Shown here: in pieces, positions 1-7,912 of the stretch | Layout of the letters: the number at the start of each line of letters is the position of its first letter | Position numbering within the stretch: position 1 is the first letter of the stretch | Assembly (NCBI GenBank): GCA_002291855.1 | Contig: DBAW01000078.1 | Coordinates: 464 to 21,252, forward strand | DNA length: 20,789 nucleotides | Origin: Sphingomonas sp. UBA1000 | GTDB lineage: Bacteria; Pseudomonadota; Alphaproteobacteria; Sphingomonadales; Sphingomonadaceae | Reading direction: 5' to 3' | Position numbers and translations under genes: made by a program | The notes under the pieces: generated by a model | The model's input: only the letters and a program-made list of their open reading frames with translations | Database searches by the model: none | What the model was told of the DNA's origin: nothing

Positions 1-1209
1 CAGCTCGATCGACCAGGCGGTGTCGGCATTGACCGGGCCGTCGCCGCGCGGATCGGGCTTCTGATTGTCCCAGAAACCGATCGACGGGCCGGCGGCATGG
101 CCGTGATAGCCGATCGGGTGCGAATAGATGCTGGGTTCAAGCCCCGCGGCGATGGCGGCGGCGCGGGCGCGGGCCAGCACCGTGTTGCCGCTGATCCCGG
201 TCTTAAAGGCGCTGGTCAGCGCATCCTGCACCCGGTTGCTCGCCGCCAGCCCGTCGCGCAGCCCCTTGGGCGCGTCGGTCTCGCCGGGGCGCAGCACATA
301 GGCATTTTGCTGGGTATCGGTCGCCAGCCGCAAATAGGTGATGCCGAAATCGGTCCAGATCATGTCGCCGGGCTGGATCACCGTATCGCCCGACAGCATC
401 CCCGGCGTGCCGCGCCGGTTGATGCCGACCGAGGGCTGGAACCAGGTGTCGACCCCGAGCGCGCGGATCTTTTCGCGGTACCACCACACCAGATCGCTGG
501 CGCGGGTGACGCCGGGGGTGACGACCTTGTCCGACAGCCCTTCGCCGATGATCGCATGGGCCAGCCGCACCACCTCCCGATAGCGTTCGACCTCGGCCGG
601 GATACGCGTTTCCAGCCAGCGCACCGCCAGCACCTCGTCGCGCACCACCCGCGCCCTGAGCGCCGGGGGCAGGGCGGCCATCATCTCGTCATGCGCGCTC
701 AGCGTCATGCCATCGGCATAAGCGGTGGTTGGCGAGGAGTTGATGGCGATGCGGCGCGGCGACCGCTCGGCGATCAGCTCGGCCAGCCGCCGCCATTGGT
801 CGGGCTGGGTCTCGGGCGACCACGCCGCCTCGAACAGCCCGCCCAGCCCGTAGCGGCTGACCGTCAGCCGCTCGACCGGCTTGCCCTGACCGGGATCGAA
901 GAAGATCAGGATCGTCCGCCGCCGCGCCGCCATGCTTTCGGCGTCGAGCATGGTGGCGACGACCGGCTCCTCGAAATTCTCGCGCGCCACCAGCACCCAC
1001 ATGTCGACGCCGCGTTCGCGCATGATGCGCGGCACCACGGTGTCGAGCCGTTCCTTCAGCCAGCCATTGATGATCGTCGCCTGATCGCGCAGCGGCAACA
1101 CCGGCGGATAGGGCGTCCGGGCCGCGCCGGCCGCTGCTGCGGGCGCCGACATGACAAGGCCGGCAGCCACGGCCGCCGGCCCGAAAAATGCAAGAAACCT
1201 GTTTGTCAC
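1..1209 (-). CDS. Secreted M24-family metallopeptidase (Xaa-Pro aminopeptidase-like), 3' end cut by window
   Basis: The first 403 residues are visible; the C-terminus lies beyond position 1. Residues 1-28 look like a signal peptide (hydrophobic stretch, then APAAAA), so the enzyme is probably periplasmic. The middle matches an M24 'pita-bread' domain. Two metal-ligand aspartates sit 11 residues apart (D287 in WTDFGI, D298 in ATDTQ), followed by a His-rich SHPIGYHGH segment (H364/H371) and E402 in WSIEL. The last ligand Glu would be outside the window. Residues 30-200 are the usual N-terminal creatinase-like domain. The start is GTG at 1207-1209, nine bases after a GGGGAGG ribosome site; an ATG at 1215-1217 opens only a three-codon frame whose TGA overlaps the GTG. 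It follows the TonB receptor on the same strand after 109 bp. Family assignment is firm. Substrate (Xaa-Pro peptide or another amide) is not decided. Confidence 0.88.
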   Translation of the reverse strand, partial: MTNRFLAFFGPAAVAAGLVMSAPAAAAGAARTPYPPVLPLRDQATIINGWLKERLDTVVPRIMRERGVDMWVLVARENFEEPVVATMLDAESMAARRRTILIFFDPGQGKPVERLTVSRYGLGGLFEAAWSPETQPDQWRRLAELIAERSPRRIAINSSPTTAYADGMTLSAHDEMMAALPPALRARVVRDEVLAVRWLETRIPAEVERYREVVRLAHAIIGEGLSDKVVTPGVTRASDLVWWYREKIRALGVDTWFQPSVGINRRGTPGMLSGDTVIQPGDMIWTDFGITYLRLATDTQQNAYVLRPGETDAPKGLRDGLAASNRVQDALTSAFKTGISGNTVLARARAAAIAAGLEPSIYSHPIGYHGHAAGPSIGFWDNQKPDPRGDGPVNADTAWSIEL

Positions 1210-1250
1210 CGTGTCATTCCTCCCCTTTGCCGAAGGGCATAGCGGGGAAC

Positions 1251-1282
1251 GGTCCGGCGTCAAACCGGGCAGGTGCCGGACC
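1251..1282 (-). terminator. Candidate hairpin after the TonB receptor gene
   Basis: A perfect 8-bp inverted repeat (GGTCCGGC / GCCGGACC) with a 16-base loop lies between the receptor stop and the peptidase start. No U-tract follows on the minus strand, so it may be a weak or Rho-assisted terminator, or an RNA-processing hairpin that separates expression of the two genes. Confidence 0.35.
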
Positions 1283-1318
1283 GGGGATGCGCTGTCCGGC
1301 ACACCCCCGGCCGGGCGC

Positions 1319-3655
1319 TCAGAAGCGCGCCGTGGCCTGAATGCCGTAGAAGCGCGGTTCGGCCGGGATGAAGGTCGGGATGCCGAACCCGCCACCGGTA
1401 TTGCCGGCGTCGAGCAGATAGTCCTTGTTGGCCGCGTTGCGGATGAACACCGCCACCTCATAACGCTTGTCGGCAAAGCTGACGCCGCCGCGCGCGTTGA
1501 TCAGCGTCACCGCCCCCTGCGAGATTGCCGGGTTGTTCGGCAGTTCAAAGAAGATGCGGCTGCGATAGGTCACGCTCGGCGTCAGGAAGAAGCGCGTGCC
1601 TTCGGCGATCGGCGCGTCGATGGTGAAGCCGGCCGCACCCTGCCATTCGGGCTGGAGGCGGAAGCGGTTGCCCGCGAAGCGGCCATTGGCCGGATCATTG
1701 TCGATCCCGCCATCGATATAGCCGACATTGCCGAACAGGGTCAGCCAGCTGGTCGGCCGTGCCTGCAGTTCAAGCTCGACACCCAGATTGCTCGCATTGC
1801 CGGCGCTGCGCGTGATGTTCACGCCGTTTTCGGTGATCGAGACCTGGAAGTCCTGATATTCCTGCAGATAGACGCCGAGCGCGCCGGAGAAGATGCCGGC
1901 CGAACCCTTGATCCCGGCTTCATAGTTCCAGACGGTTTCTTCCGACACATTCTGCAGCCGCCGCTGCACGACCCCGGCGACGCGCTGCGCATCGACCTGC
2001 AGAACCGGCGAGCGCCGGCCCTTGGACACGGTTGCGAACAGGTTGATCTCCGGGCTGACGCGGTAAAGCACGTTCACGCGCGGCAGCCAGGCGTCGAAGC
2101 TGTCCTTGGCCGAAAACTCCTGCCCGCCGGTGTTGATCTGGCCGGGGATGAGCGGCGCGCGGCTGATGACGGAGTTGGGAACGACCGACAGATAGCCCGA
2201 GCGGCGGCGTTCGAACAGATAGCGCAGCCCGGCGGTGATTTCGAGCGCCGGGGTGGGGATGAAGGTCGCATCGGCGAACAGCGAATATTGATCGTTGCGG
2301 CCGCGATTCTCGAACACAGAGCTGTAGGGGATGCGCGTGAACGCACCGCCGGTCAGGATCGACGTCGCCTGCGCTGCCGTCACCGTGCCATTGGGCGCGA
2401 TGCAGGGCAGGCCCGGCACCAGCCGCGCCGCGCACTGCAGATAGGTGCCTTCTTCGGCCGAGAAGGGAACACGCTGGCTGCCGTCTTCATGGAAGTAATT
2501 CCACCCGGCAAAGCCGCGGAACGTGTCGCTGGTATAGGACAGGCGCAGTTCATGGTTGAACTGCCAGCCGCGCGCTTCCTCGGCAAACTCGAGATACCAG
2601 GCGGCCGAGCCGTCGGCGTCGAACACTTCAAGGCTGTCGAACTGGCGATAGCCGTTGACGGTGGTCAGCGACCAATCGTCCGACAGCTCATAGGTCGCGC
2701 TCAGATTGAGGTCATAGACATTGCGGTCCAGCCCGAGCTTGTCCTTGCCCAGCACCTGGCCGGAGACTGGCGAGCCGCCCAGGAACGCGCGGCCGAACGG
2801 ATTGCCCGGCCCGTCGGTCGTCGGCAGCGCGCGCGAGATGAACGGCGTGCCGCTGTTGCGCTGCCGGTCATAGGTGCCGATCAGGTCGATGGTCAGCACG
2901 TCGCTGGGGGTGAAGCGGATCGAGCCGCGCACGCCCAGATTGTCCTGCGCGTAGAGATCGTCCTGATTGGGCGCGAGATTTTCGACATAGCCGTCGCGCT
3001 TGCGCCATTCAAAGGCGACGCGGCCGCCGATCTTGCCATTGCCGGCGTTGAAATAGCCCGACACCTGCTTCTGGTCGAAATTGCCATAGCCGATGCTCAG
3101 CATCCCCTCGATGCCCTCGCGCGGGCGCGCCGAGGTGAGGCTGATCGCGCCGATCGCCGAGGCGGTGCCGAACAGGGTCGCCTGCGGCCCCTTCACCACC
3201 TCGACACGCTCCAGATCGTAAATGCCCTGATAGGAGCCGCGCGAGCGCGAGATGTCGACGCCATTGTAATAGAGCGTGACGCGCGGGCCCTGCTGCGCCG
3301 AGCCGCTGTCCGAGGTGATGCCGCGAATGACAATGCCCGGATTGTTGGCGCTCTGTTCCTGGATGTTGAGGCCGGGGATATAGTTGGACAGCTCGTCGAG
3401 ATCGGTGACGCCCAGATCGCGGATGCGCTGGCCCGACACCGCCGAAATCGTGATCGGCACATCGGTCAGCCGCTGTTCGATCTTCTGCGCGGTGACGATG
3501 ATGTCGCCCAGGCCCTGATCGTCACCGGCGGCGGCCGTTTCTGCCGGCGCGTCGGCGGGGGCCGCCGGATCGACCGGGGCGGCCATGGCCGGCACACCGG
3601 TGAAGGACGCAAGGATGGTGCCCGCCAGCAAGGCGGACTGAAGGGTCGCGCGCAT
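1319..3655 (-). CDS. TonB-dependent outer-membrane receptor
   Basis: This 778-residue protein is an energised outer-membrane importer. Residues 1-25 are a signal peptide ending in AMA. A TonB box (DIIVTAQK, from residue 51) is followed by the plug domain (VPITISAVSG... IPGLNIQ... RGITSDSG... VEVVKGPQATLFG, about residues 62-170). The remainder is a long beta-barrel of alternating aromatic strands ending in F, as outer-membrane proteins do. I chose the ATG at 3653-3655 because it follows GGGGGAAG with good spacing and begins directly with the signal peptide. An upstream ATG at 3707 would add 18 residues that spoil the signal. The barrel looks like those of the many sphingomonad receptors of unknown substrate. 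The MFS carrier upstream and the peptidase downstream suggest uptake of a small organic compound or conjugate, but the substrate cannot be read from the sequence. Confidence 0.93.
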   Translation of the reverse strand: MRATLQSALLAGTILASFTGVPAMAAPVDPAAPADAPAETAAAGDDQGLGDIIVTAQKIEQRLTDVPITISAVSGQRIRDLGVTDLDELSNYIPGLNIQEQSANNPGIVIRGITSDSGSAQQGPRVTLYYNGVDISRSRGSYQGIYDLERVEVVKGPQATLFGTASAIGAISLTSARPREGIEGMLSIGYGNFDQKQVSGYFNAGNGKIGGRVAFEWRKRDGYVENLAPNQDDLYAQDNLGVRGSIRFTPSDVLTIDLIGTYDRQRNSGTPFISRALPTTDGPGNPFGRAFLGGSPVSGQVLGKDKLGLDRNVYDLNLSATYELSDDWSLTTVNGYRQFDSLEVFDADGSAAWYLEFAEEARGWQFNHELRLSYTSDTFRGFAGWNYFHEDGSQRVPFSAEEGTYLQCAARLVPGLPCIAPNGTVTAAQATSILTGGAFTRIPYSSVFENRGRNDQYSLFADATFIPTPALEITAGLRYLFERRRSGYLSVVPNSVISRAPLIPGQINTGGQEFSAKDSFDAWLPRVNVLYRVSPEINLFATVSKGRRSPVLQVDAQRVAGVVQRRLQNVSEETVWNYEAGIKGSAGIFSGALGVYLQEYQDFQVSITENGVNITRSAGNASNLGVELELQARPTSWLTLFGNVGYIDGGIDNDPANGRFAGNRFRLQPEWQGAAGFTIDAPIAEGTRFFLTPSVTYRSRIFFELPNNPAISQGAVTLINARGGVSFADKRYEVAVFIRNAANKDYLLDAGNTGGGFGIPTFIPAEPRFYGIQATARF

Positions 3656-3742
3656 TTTGTTCTTCCCCCAAAAAGGATTGACTGCGCGCCGCCGTTGCAG
3701 CGCCGACATGACGAGGGCGCTGCCATTTTCCTACGAAATCAT

Positions 3743-3752
3743 GACGATCGTC
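3743..3752. promoter_or_regulatory. Candidate operator palindrome upstream of the TonB receptor
   Basis: GACGATCGTC is a perfect 10-bp palindrome in the 136-bp gap between MFS and receptor, flanked by AATC on the left and GATT on the right. It is near the AT-richest stretch of the gap and has the central CG typical of LacI-family sites. The assignment to the local LacI protein is inference. Confidence 0.25.
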
Positions 3753-3791
3753 GATTGTTCACATTAAATCGCGGATGCCTGTATCCGGAAA

Positions 3792-5009
3792 TCAGCCCTG
3801 CGCCGGGCGGATCACCGGGACCAGCAGATGCACCCACAGGGTGGCGATCAGATAGGCGCTCGAGCACACCGCGAACATCGGCCAATAGCCAAGGCCATTA
3901 TCGATGCTCCACCCCGCCAGCTCGATCATTCCCGCGCCCGACAGATTGCCCGCCACCGCGCCCGCGCCGATTACGGTCGCCACCCGCCCGGCCGGGATCG
4001 CGTCGGCGGCCAGCCCGAACACATTGGTTGAAAAGCCCTGATGCGCGAACAGCGCGATGCCGATCACGAACGCCGCCACCCATGGCCCGGGGGCGAGGAT
4101 CGCAAGCGGCATCGGCAGGATCATCAGCGCATAGAACAGCATCGAGCTTTTGCGCGCGCGATTGACGCTCAAGCCGCGCGCGACCAGCCGGGGGAACAGC
4201 AGCCCCGATGACAGGGCACCAAGGGCTGCCAGGCTGTAGATCAGGGCCACCGGGCCGCCCAGCGTCCCCTGGCTCATCCCGAATTGGCGGCCGAAGAAAT
4301 CGGGGATCCAGAACAGCAGGAAGAACCAGCACAGATCGCTGAAGAACTTCGCGCCGATGATCGCCCAGCTGCGCCGGTCGCGGATCAGTTCGCCCAGCGG
4401 CACCCGCGCGCCTTCGGCCGCGCCCTGATCGGCGACCGGGGTCAGGCCGCGCGTGCCGCCGATCCAGAAGATCAGCCAGACAAAGCCGAGCGCGCCGGTG
4501 ACGATGAACGCCGCCTGCCAGCCAAAGGCGAGCGCGAGCGGCGGGATCATCAGCGGGGTCAGGATCGCGCCGATATTGGGCGCGGTGTTGCCAAGGCCGA
4601 GCGCCAGCGACCGCTGGCGAAGTGGCAGATAGACGGCGGCCGATTTGACCGCGGCCGGCGTGCCGACCGTCTCCGCCGCGGCCAGCGCGATGCGCGCGGC
4701 GACGAACTGGCCGACGCTGGTTGAAAAGGCATGGGCGATGCCGGCAAGGCTCCACAGCGCCACGCCCCAGCCAAGCGCGCGGCGCACGCCGAACCGGTCG
4801 ACGATATAGCCGACGAACAGGAACGAGATCGCCGCCGTCACCTGAAAGGCCGAGCCGAGCAGCGCATAATCGCGGTTCGACCAGGAAAATGCTGCCTCGA
4901 GCGTGGGCTTGAGCAGCGCGAGCACCTGCCGGTCGACATAGTTCAGCGCGATCGCGACGAAGATCAGCGCGATCAGCAGCCAGCGCCGCGCGGCCAGGGG
5001 GTCGGTCAT
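3792..5009 (-). CDS. MFS transporter, ACS/ExuT-like (organic anion or hexuronate type)
   Basis: The 405-residue inner-membrane carrier has about twelve hydrophobic segments. The opening LNYVDRQVLALLKP motif, the loop motif GYIVDRFGVRRAL and the segment RIALAAAETVGTPAAVKSAAVYLP...R..ALGLGNTAPNIGA match the anion:cation symporter branch that includes hexuronate transporter ExuT. It is encoded 38 bp after the LacI-type regulator and upstream of the TonB receptor, so it likely carries across the inner membrane what the receptor brings into the periplasm. ATG at 5007-5009 follows AGAGGA with 8-base spacing, and that ribosome site is one arm of a hairpin (see 5016-5040). Transport direction by proton symport is known for the family. 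The exact solute is unknown. Confidence 0.88.
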   Translation of the reverse strand: MTDPLAARRWLLIALIFVAIALNYVDRQVLALLKPTLEAAFSWSNRDYALLGSAFQVTAAISFLFVGYIVDRFGVRRALGWGVALWSLAGIAHAFSTSVGQFVAARIALAAAETVGTPAAVKSAAVYLPLRQRSLALGLGNTAPNIGAILTPLMIPPLALAFGWQAAFIVTGALGFVWLIFWIGGTRGLTPVADQGAAEGARVPLGELIRDRRSWAIIGAKFFSDLCWFFLLFWIPDFFGRQFGMSQGTLGGPVALIYSLAALGALSSGLLFPRLVARGLSVNRARKSSMLFYALMILPMPLAILAPGPWVAAFVIGIALFAHQGFSTNVFGLAADAIPAGRVATVIGAGAVAGNLSGAGMIELAGWSIDNGLGYWPMFAVCSSAYLIATLWVHLLVPVIRPAQG

Positions 5010-5015
5010 CAGGGC

Positions 5016-5040
5016 ATCCTCTTTATCGGATGCAGAGGAT
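5016..5040 (-). promoter_or_regulatory. Hairpin that would mask the MFS ribosome-binding site
   Basis: On the minus strand ATCCTCT (5040-5034) and AGAGGAT (5022-5016) form a perfect 7-bp stem with an 11-base loop. The second arm contains the Shine-Dalgarno sequence AGAGGA of the transporter starting at 5009. The hairpin lies just downstream of the lacI stop, so translation of the regulator or a helper could affect access. The regulatory role is inferred from structure only. Confidence 0.4.
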
Positions 5041-5047
5041 AGCGTTG

Positions 5048-6058
5048 TCAGGCCTCAGGGCAAGCGCCGGGCGCGGCGACGGTTTCGCGCCGCACCAGCT
5101 CGTAAGGCACCAGCCTCAGTCCCGGCTCGGCGCGGTCGAACAGCAGCTCTGCGGCCCGTTCGGCAAGCACGGCGATGGGCTGGCGGACCGTGGTGAGCGG
5201 CGGCCAGACCGATCGCGCCAGATCGGTGTCGTCGAACCCGGCGATGGACAGGTCGCCCGGCACCGCCATCCGCCGCCGGTGCGCGGCCGCCAGCACGCCC
5301 GCCGCCATGTCGTCGCTCGAGGCGAAGATCGCGGTCGGCGGGTCGCGCAGGTCGAGCAGCCGGTCGGCCGCCGCCTGACCCGAGGCGAAGTCGAACCAGC
5401 CCTGCTGCACCAGTTCCAGATCGACCCCCAGCCCGGCATCGCGCAGCGCATCGAGATAGCCGGCCAGCCGCTGGTTGCTGACCGCATAGCTGCGGTGGCC
5501 GACGACAAAGCCGATCCGGCGATGGCCAAGCCCGATCATCATGGCCGTCACCGCGCGCGCCGCCGCTTCATTGTCGATGGCAACCGCCGCGCTGCGCTCC
5601 GGCGCGATGCCCGGCGAGATGCGCACATAGGGGGTGTTCGCCGCCTCCAGCGCGTCGAGCACCGGTTCGAGATCGGCGATGGGCGGCGTCAGGATCACCC
5701 CGTCGGGGCTGAGCTGGCGCAGCATGTCGCGGACATCGTCGCCAAGCTCGGTGCCTTCGATGTCATAGGCATGGACGATCAGCCGCACGCCTTCGGCGGC
5801 GCAGCGGCCGCGCAGCCCGGCGATCAGCCCGTGGAGATAATAAGGCCCCGGATTGCTGCACATCAGCGCGATCTGGAACGACCGCCCGCCGGCCAGCGCG
5901 CGGGCGGCGGCGCTGGGCCGGAAGCCGAGCATGGCCATCGCCTCCTCGACCTTGGCGCGCGTCGCGGGCCGCACATAGCGCTCATTGTTGAGCACCCGCG
6001 ACACCGTCTTGATCGACACGCCGGCGACGCGCGACACATCCTTGATGTTGGTGGCCAT
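5048..6058 (-). CDS. LacI-family transcriptional regulator
   Basis: The 336-residue protein starts with the canonical LacI helix-turn-helix and hinge (MATNIKDVSRVAGVSIKTV, then SRVLNN...VRPATRAKVEEAM..LGFRPSAAARALAGGRS, residues 1-60). A periplasmic-binding-protein-like effector domain follows, with FASSDDMAAGVL and DLSIAGFDDTDLA signatures. The start is set by the family's N-terminus. The longer open frame upstream to 6277 has no family similarity and overlaps the divergent gene, and the ribosome site at 6058 is weak. It is the first gene of a minus-strand run with the MFS transporter and TonB receptor, so it probably controls that locus in response to a sugar-like or acid ligand. Local autoregulation is likely, given palindromes in the upstream gap. 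Confidence 0.92.
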   Translation of the reverse strand: MATNIKDVSRVAGVSIKTVSRVLNNERYVRPATRAKVEEAMAMLGFRPSAAARALAGGRSFQIALMCSNPGPYYLHGLIAGLRGRCAAEGVRLIVHAYDIEGTELGDDVRDMLRQLSPDGVILTPPIADLEPVLDALEAANTPYVRISPGIAPERSAAVAIDNEAAARAVTAMMIGLGHRRIGFVVGHRSYAVSNQRLAGYLDALRDAGLGVDLELVQQGWFDFASGQAAADRLLDLRDPPTAIFASSDDMAAGVLAAAHRRRMAVPGDLSIAGFDDTDLARSVWPPLTTVRQPIAVLAERAAELLFDRAEPGLRLVPYELVRRETVAAPGACPEA

Positions 6059-6103
6059 TTCGGGGTTGTCGCCAAGCTTCCGATTATTGTCCAGCCATGT
6101 CAG

Positions 6104-6116
6104 AACCGATCCGGTT
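6104..6116. promoter_or_regulatory. Candidate LacI-type operator between lacI and the quinone oxidoreductase gene
   Basis: AACCG-ATC-CGGTT is a 5-bp inverted repeat with a 3-base centre, 46 bp upstream of the LacI start in the 107-bp divergent gap. The AACCG/CGGTT half-sites resemble LacI-family operators. Binding is inference. It does not share its half-site with the palindrome at 3743. Confidence 0.3.
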
Positions 6117-6122
6117 GCAATC

Positions 6123-6144
6123 GCACGGCCCTGGGCGGCCGTGC
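6123..6144 (+). promoter_or_regulatory. Leader hairpin ahead of the quinone oxidoreductase gene
   Basis: GCACGGCC-CTGGGC-GGCCGTGC is a perfect 8-bp inverted repeat with a 6-base loop, ending 21 bases before the ATG. No T-run follows. It could be an mRNA leader structure or a protein-binding site in the divergent control region. Confidence 0.35.
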
Positions 6145-6165
6145 GGGCAGATGCGGGGGAAAGCG

Positions 6166-7140
6166 ATGGCGCAGACGGTGGTGATCGAACGGACGGGCGG
6201 GCCGGAAGTGATGGCGCTGGTCGATGCGCCGCTGCCGCCGCCGGGGCCGGGCGAGGTCCGGATGCGCAACACCGCAATCGGGCTCAACTATATCGACACC
6301 TATCACCGCTCCGGCCTTTATCCGGTCGATCTGCCCGGCGGGCTGGGAATGGAGGCGGCCGGGCTGGTCGAGGCGGTCGGGCCGGGGGCGGAGGGGCTGG
6401 CACCCGGCGACCGGGTGGCGACCTTCGGCCCGGCGCGCGGGGCCTATGCGGCGGCGCGCAACGTGCCCGCCGCCAGCCTGTTCCGCGTGCCCGCGGGGAT
6501 CAGCGACGATGTCGCGGCGGCGGCCCTGCTCAAGGGCTGCACCGCCGAGTTTCTGGCCGAACGGGCGGCTGAAATCGCGCCGGGCGATGCCGTGCTCGTC
6601 CATGCCGCGGCGGGCGGCGTCGGGCTGATCCTGACCCAGTGGCTGAAGGCGCTGGGCGCGACCGTGATCGGCACCGCGTCGAGTGCGGCCAAATGCGCGG
6701 CCGCGACCGCGGCGGGGGCCGATCACATGCTGCTGGCCGATGATCCCGATGCCGCGCGGCAGGTGCGGGCGCTGACCGGCGGGGCCGGGGTGCGGGTGAG
6801 CTTTGACGGGGTCGGCGCGGCCAGCTGGGCGCTGTCGCTGGCGGCGACCGGGCGGCGCGGGCTGATCGTCAGCTTCGGCAACGCCTCCGGCCCGGTCAGC
6901 GGCGTCGATCTGGGCGTGCTGGCCCGCGCCGGATCGCTGTTCGTCACCCGGCCGACGCTGTTCGACTATTATGCCGCGCCGGACGAGCGCGCGGCCGGCG
7001 TCGCCCGGCTGTGGGAGATGATCGGCAGCGGCCGCGTCAGCGTGACCATCGGCCAGCGTTATGCCCTTGCCGATGTCGTGACCGCGCACCGCGACCTTGA
7101 GGCGCGGCGCACCAGCGGATCGACCCTGCTGATCCCCTGA
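6166..7140 (+). CDS. NADPH:quinone oxidoreductase-like protein (zinc-free MDR, zeta-crystallin type)
   Basis: The 324-residue protein shows the medium-chain reductase layout. An N-terminal GroES-like domain (GPGEVRMRN, then GLNYIDTYHRSGLYP, GMEAAGLVEAVG and GDRVA) is followed by a Rossmann domain with the AAAGGVG nucleotide loop at residues 147-153. Residues DTYHRSGLYP and the lack of structural-zinc cysteines place it with quinone reductases (QOR) rather than alcohol dehydrogenases. It should reduce quinones or enones with NAD(P)H in the cytoplasm. ATG at 6166 follows GGGGGAAAG; an in-frame ATG at 6097 has no such site and lies in the divergent control region. It converges on the crotonase gene with 13 bp between stop codons. 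The physiological substrate is unknown. Confidence 0.9.
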   Translation: MAQTVVIERTGGPEVMALVDAPLPPPGPGEVRMRNTAIGLNYIDTYHRSGLYPVDLPGGLGMEAAGLVEAVGPGAEGLAPGDRVATFGPARGAYAAARNVPAASLFRVPAGISDDVAAAALLKGCTAEFLAERAAEIAPGDAVLVHAAAGGVGLILTQWLKALGATVIGTASSAAKCAAATAAGADHMLLADDPDAARQVRALTGGAGVRVSFDGVGAASWALSLAATGRRGLIVSFGNASGPVSGVDLGVLARAGSLFVTRPTLFDYYAAPDERAAGVARLWEMIGSGRVSVTIGQRYALADVVTAHRDLEARRTSGSTLLIP

Positions 7141-7153
7141 CCGGGAGGACGCT

Positions 7154-7912
7154 TCAGCCGTTTGAGGTGAAGCGCGGCGGGCGTTTCTGGGCAAAGGCGG
7201 CGGTGCCCTCGGCGAAATCGGGCAGGGTGAAGGCCTCAGCAAAGATCGCGCCGGTCGCCGCATCCTCGTCCACCTGGCCGTCCAGCACCCGGCGCACCAT
7301 CGCCTTGGCCTCGCGCACGCTGTGCGGCGAGGCGGCGAGGATCGGCGCGGTCAGCGCGTCGGGCGTGTCGGCGACCAGATCGACAAGGCCGATCCGCTCC
7401 GCCGCCGCCGCGTCGATCAGCTGGCCGGTGAACAGCAGCCGCTTGGCCCGCGCCGGGCCGACCAGATCGACCAGCAGCTTGGTGTCGTGAAACGGATAGA
7501 CAAGGCCCAGCCGCGCCGGGGTGATGCCGAAGCGCGCGCGCGGCGTCGCCACCCGCAGGTCGCAGGCCAGCGCCAGCCCGCAGCCGCCGCCGATACAGTC
7601 GCCATCGACAAAGGCGATGCTGGGTAGCGGCGTGCGCGTCAGCGCGTGCTGGGCGGCGAACAGCGCTGCCTGATTGTCCGCCCGCCACGCCGGATCGCCC
7701 GAGCGGGCAAGCAGCTCGGCAATGTCGGCCCCGGCCGAAAACATCCCCGGCACGGCGGAGCGCAGGAGGAGCAGCCTGACCCCGGGCGTCGCCGCCGCCT
7801 CGGCAAGCAGGCCGGGCAGCGCCCGCCACATCGCCAGATCGAACGCGCCGCGCCGTTCCGGCCGGTCGATCCGCAGTTCGGCACAGGGACCGTCGATCAC
7901 GAGCCTCAGCAT
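7154..7912 (-). CDS. Crotonase-fold (enoyl-CoA hydratase/isomerase family) protein lacking the usual catalytic glutamates
   Basis: The 252-residue protein has the crotonase CoA-binding and oxyanion-hole elements: FSAGADIAEL at 58-67 and FVDGDCIGGGCGLALACDL at 101-119. Then come ARFGITPARLGLVYP and the LFTGQLIDAAAAERIGLVD signature. In enoyl-CoA hydratases two Glu residues act as acid/base: one in GGGCEL, one in the following PE-x-x-LG loop. Here the first is G112 and the second loop (TPARLG, 131-136) has no acidic residue. The fold call is firm, but simple hydratase activity is doubtful. Its ATG overlaps the TGA of the CoA-transferase gene by one base (TGATG), implying translational coupling and a shared acyl-CoA pathway. 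Isomerase, hydrolase or lyase activities are alternatives. Confidence 0.88.
   Translation of the reverse strand: MLRLVIDGPCAELRIDRPERRGAFDLAMWRALPGLLAEAAATPGVRLLLLRSAVPGMFSAGADIAELLARSGDPAWRADNQAALFAAQHALTRTPLPSIAFVDGDCIGGGCGLALACDLRVATPRARFGITPARLGLVYPFHDTKLLVDLVGPARAKRLLFTGQLIDAAAAERIGLVDLVADTPDALTAPILAASPHSVREAKAMVRRVLDGQVDEDAATGAIFAEAFTLPDFAEGTAAFAQKRPPRFTSNG

Noticed and set aside
1206..1217. Three-codon mini-frame overlapping the peptidase GTG start as a regulatory leader
   Set aside because: Too short to distinguish from chance; the spacing from the ribosome site favours the GTG.
97..1242. Plus-strand open frame opposite the M24 peptidase
   Set aside because: The minus-strand translation has conserved metal ligands over 403 residues; the plus product is low-complexity.
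3656..3709. Upstream ATG of the TonB receptor
   Set aside because: It would put 18 polar and basic residues before the signal peptide and has a poorer ribosome site than the ATG at 3655.
1151..4165. A 1004-codon plus-strand open frame opposite the TonB receptor
   Set aside because: The minus strand encodes an intact signal peptide, TonB box, plug and barrel. The plus frame is an Arg/Ala/Gly-rich mirror product of GC-rich codons with no domain.
5048..6277. Longer 409-residue start for the LacI regulator
   Set aside because: The extra 73 residues lack similarity and would overlap the divergent oxidoreductase gene; the canonical HTH begins at 6058.
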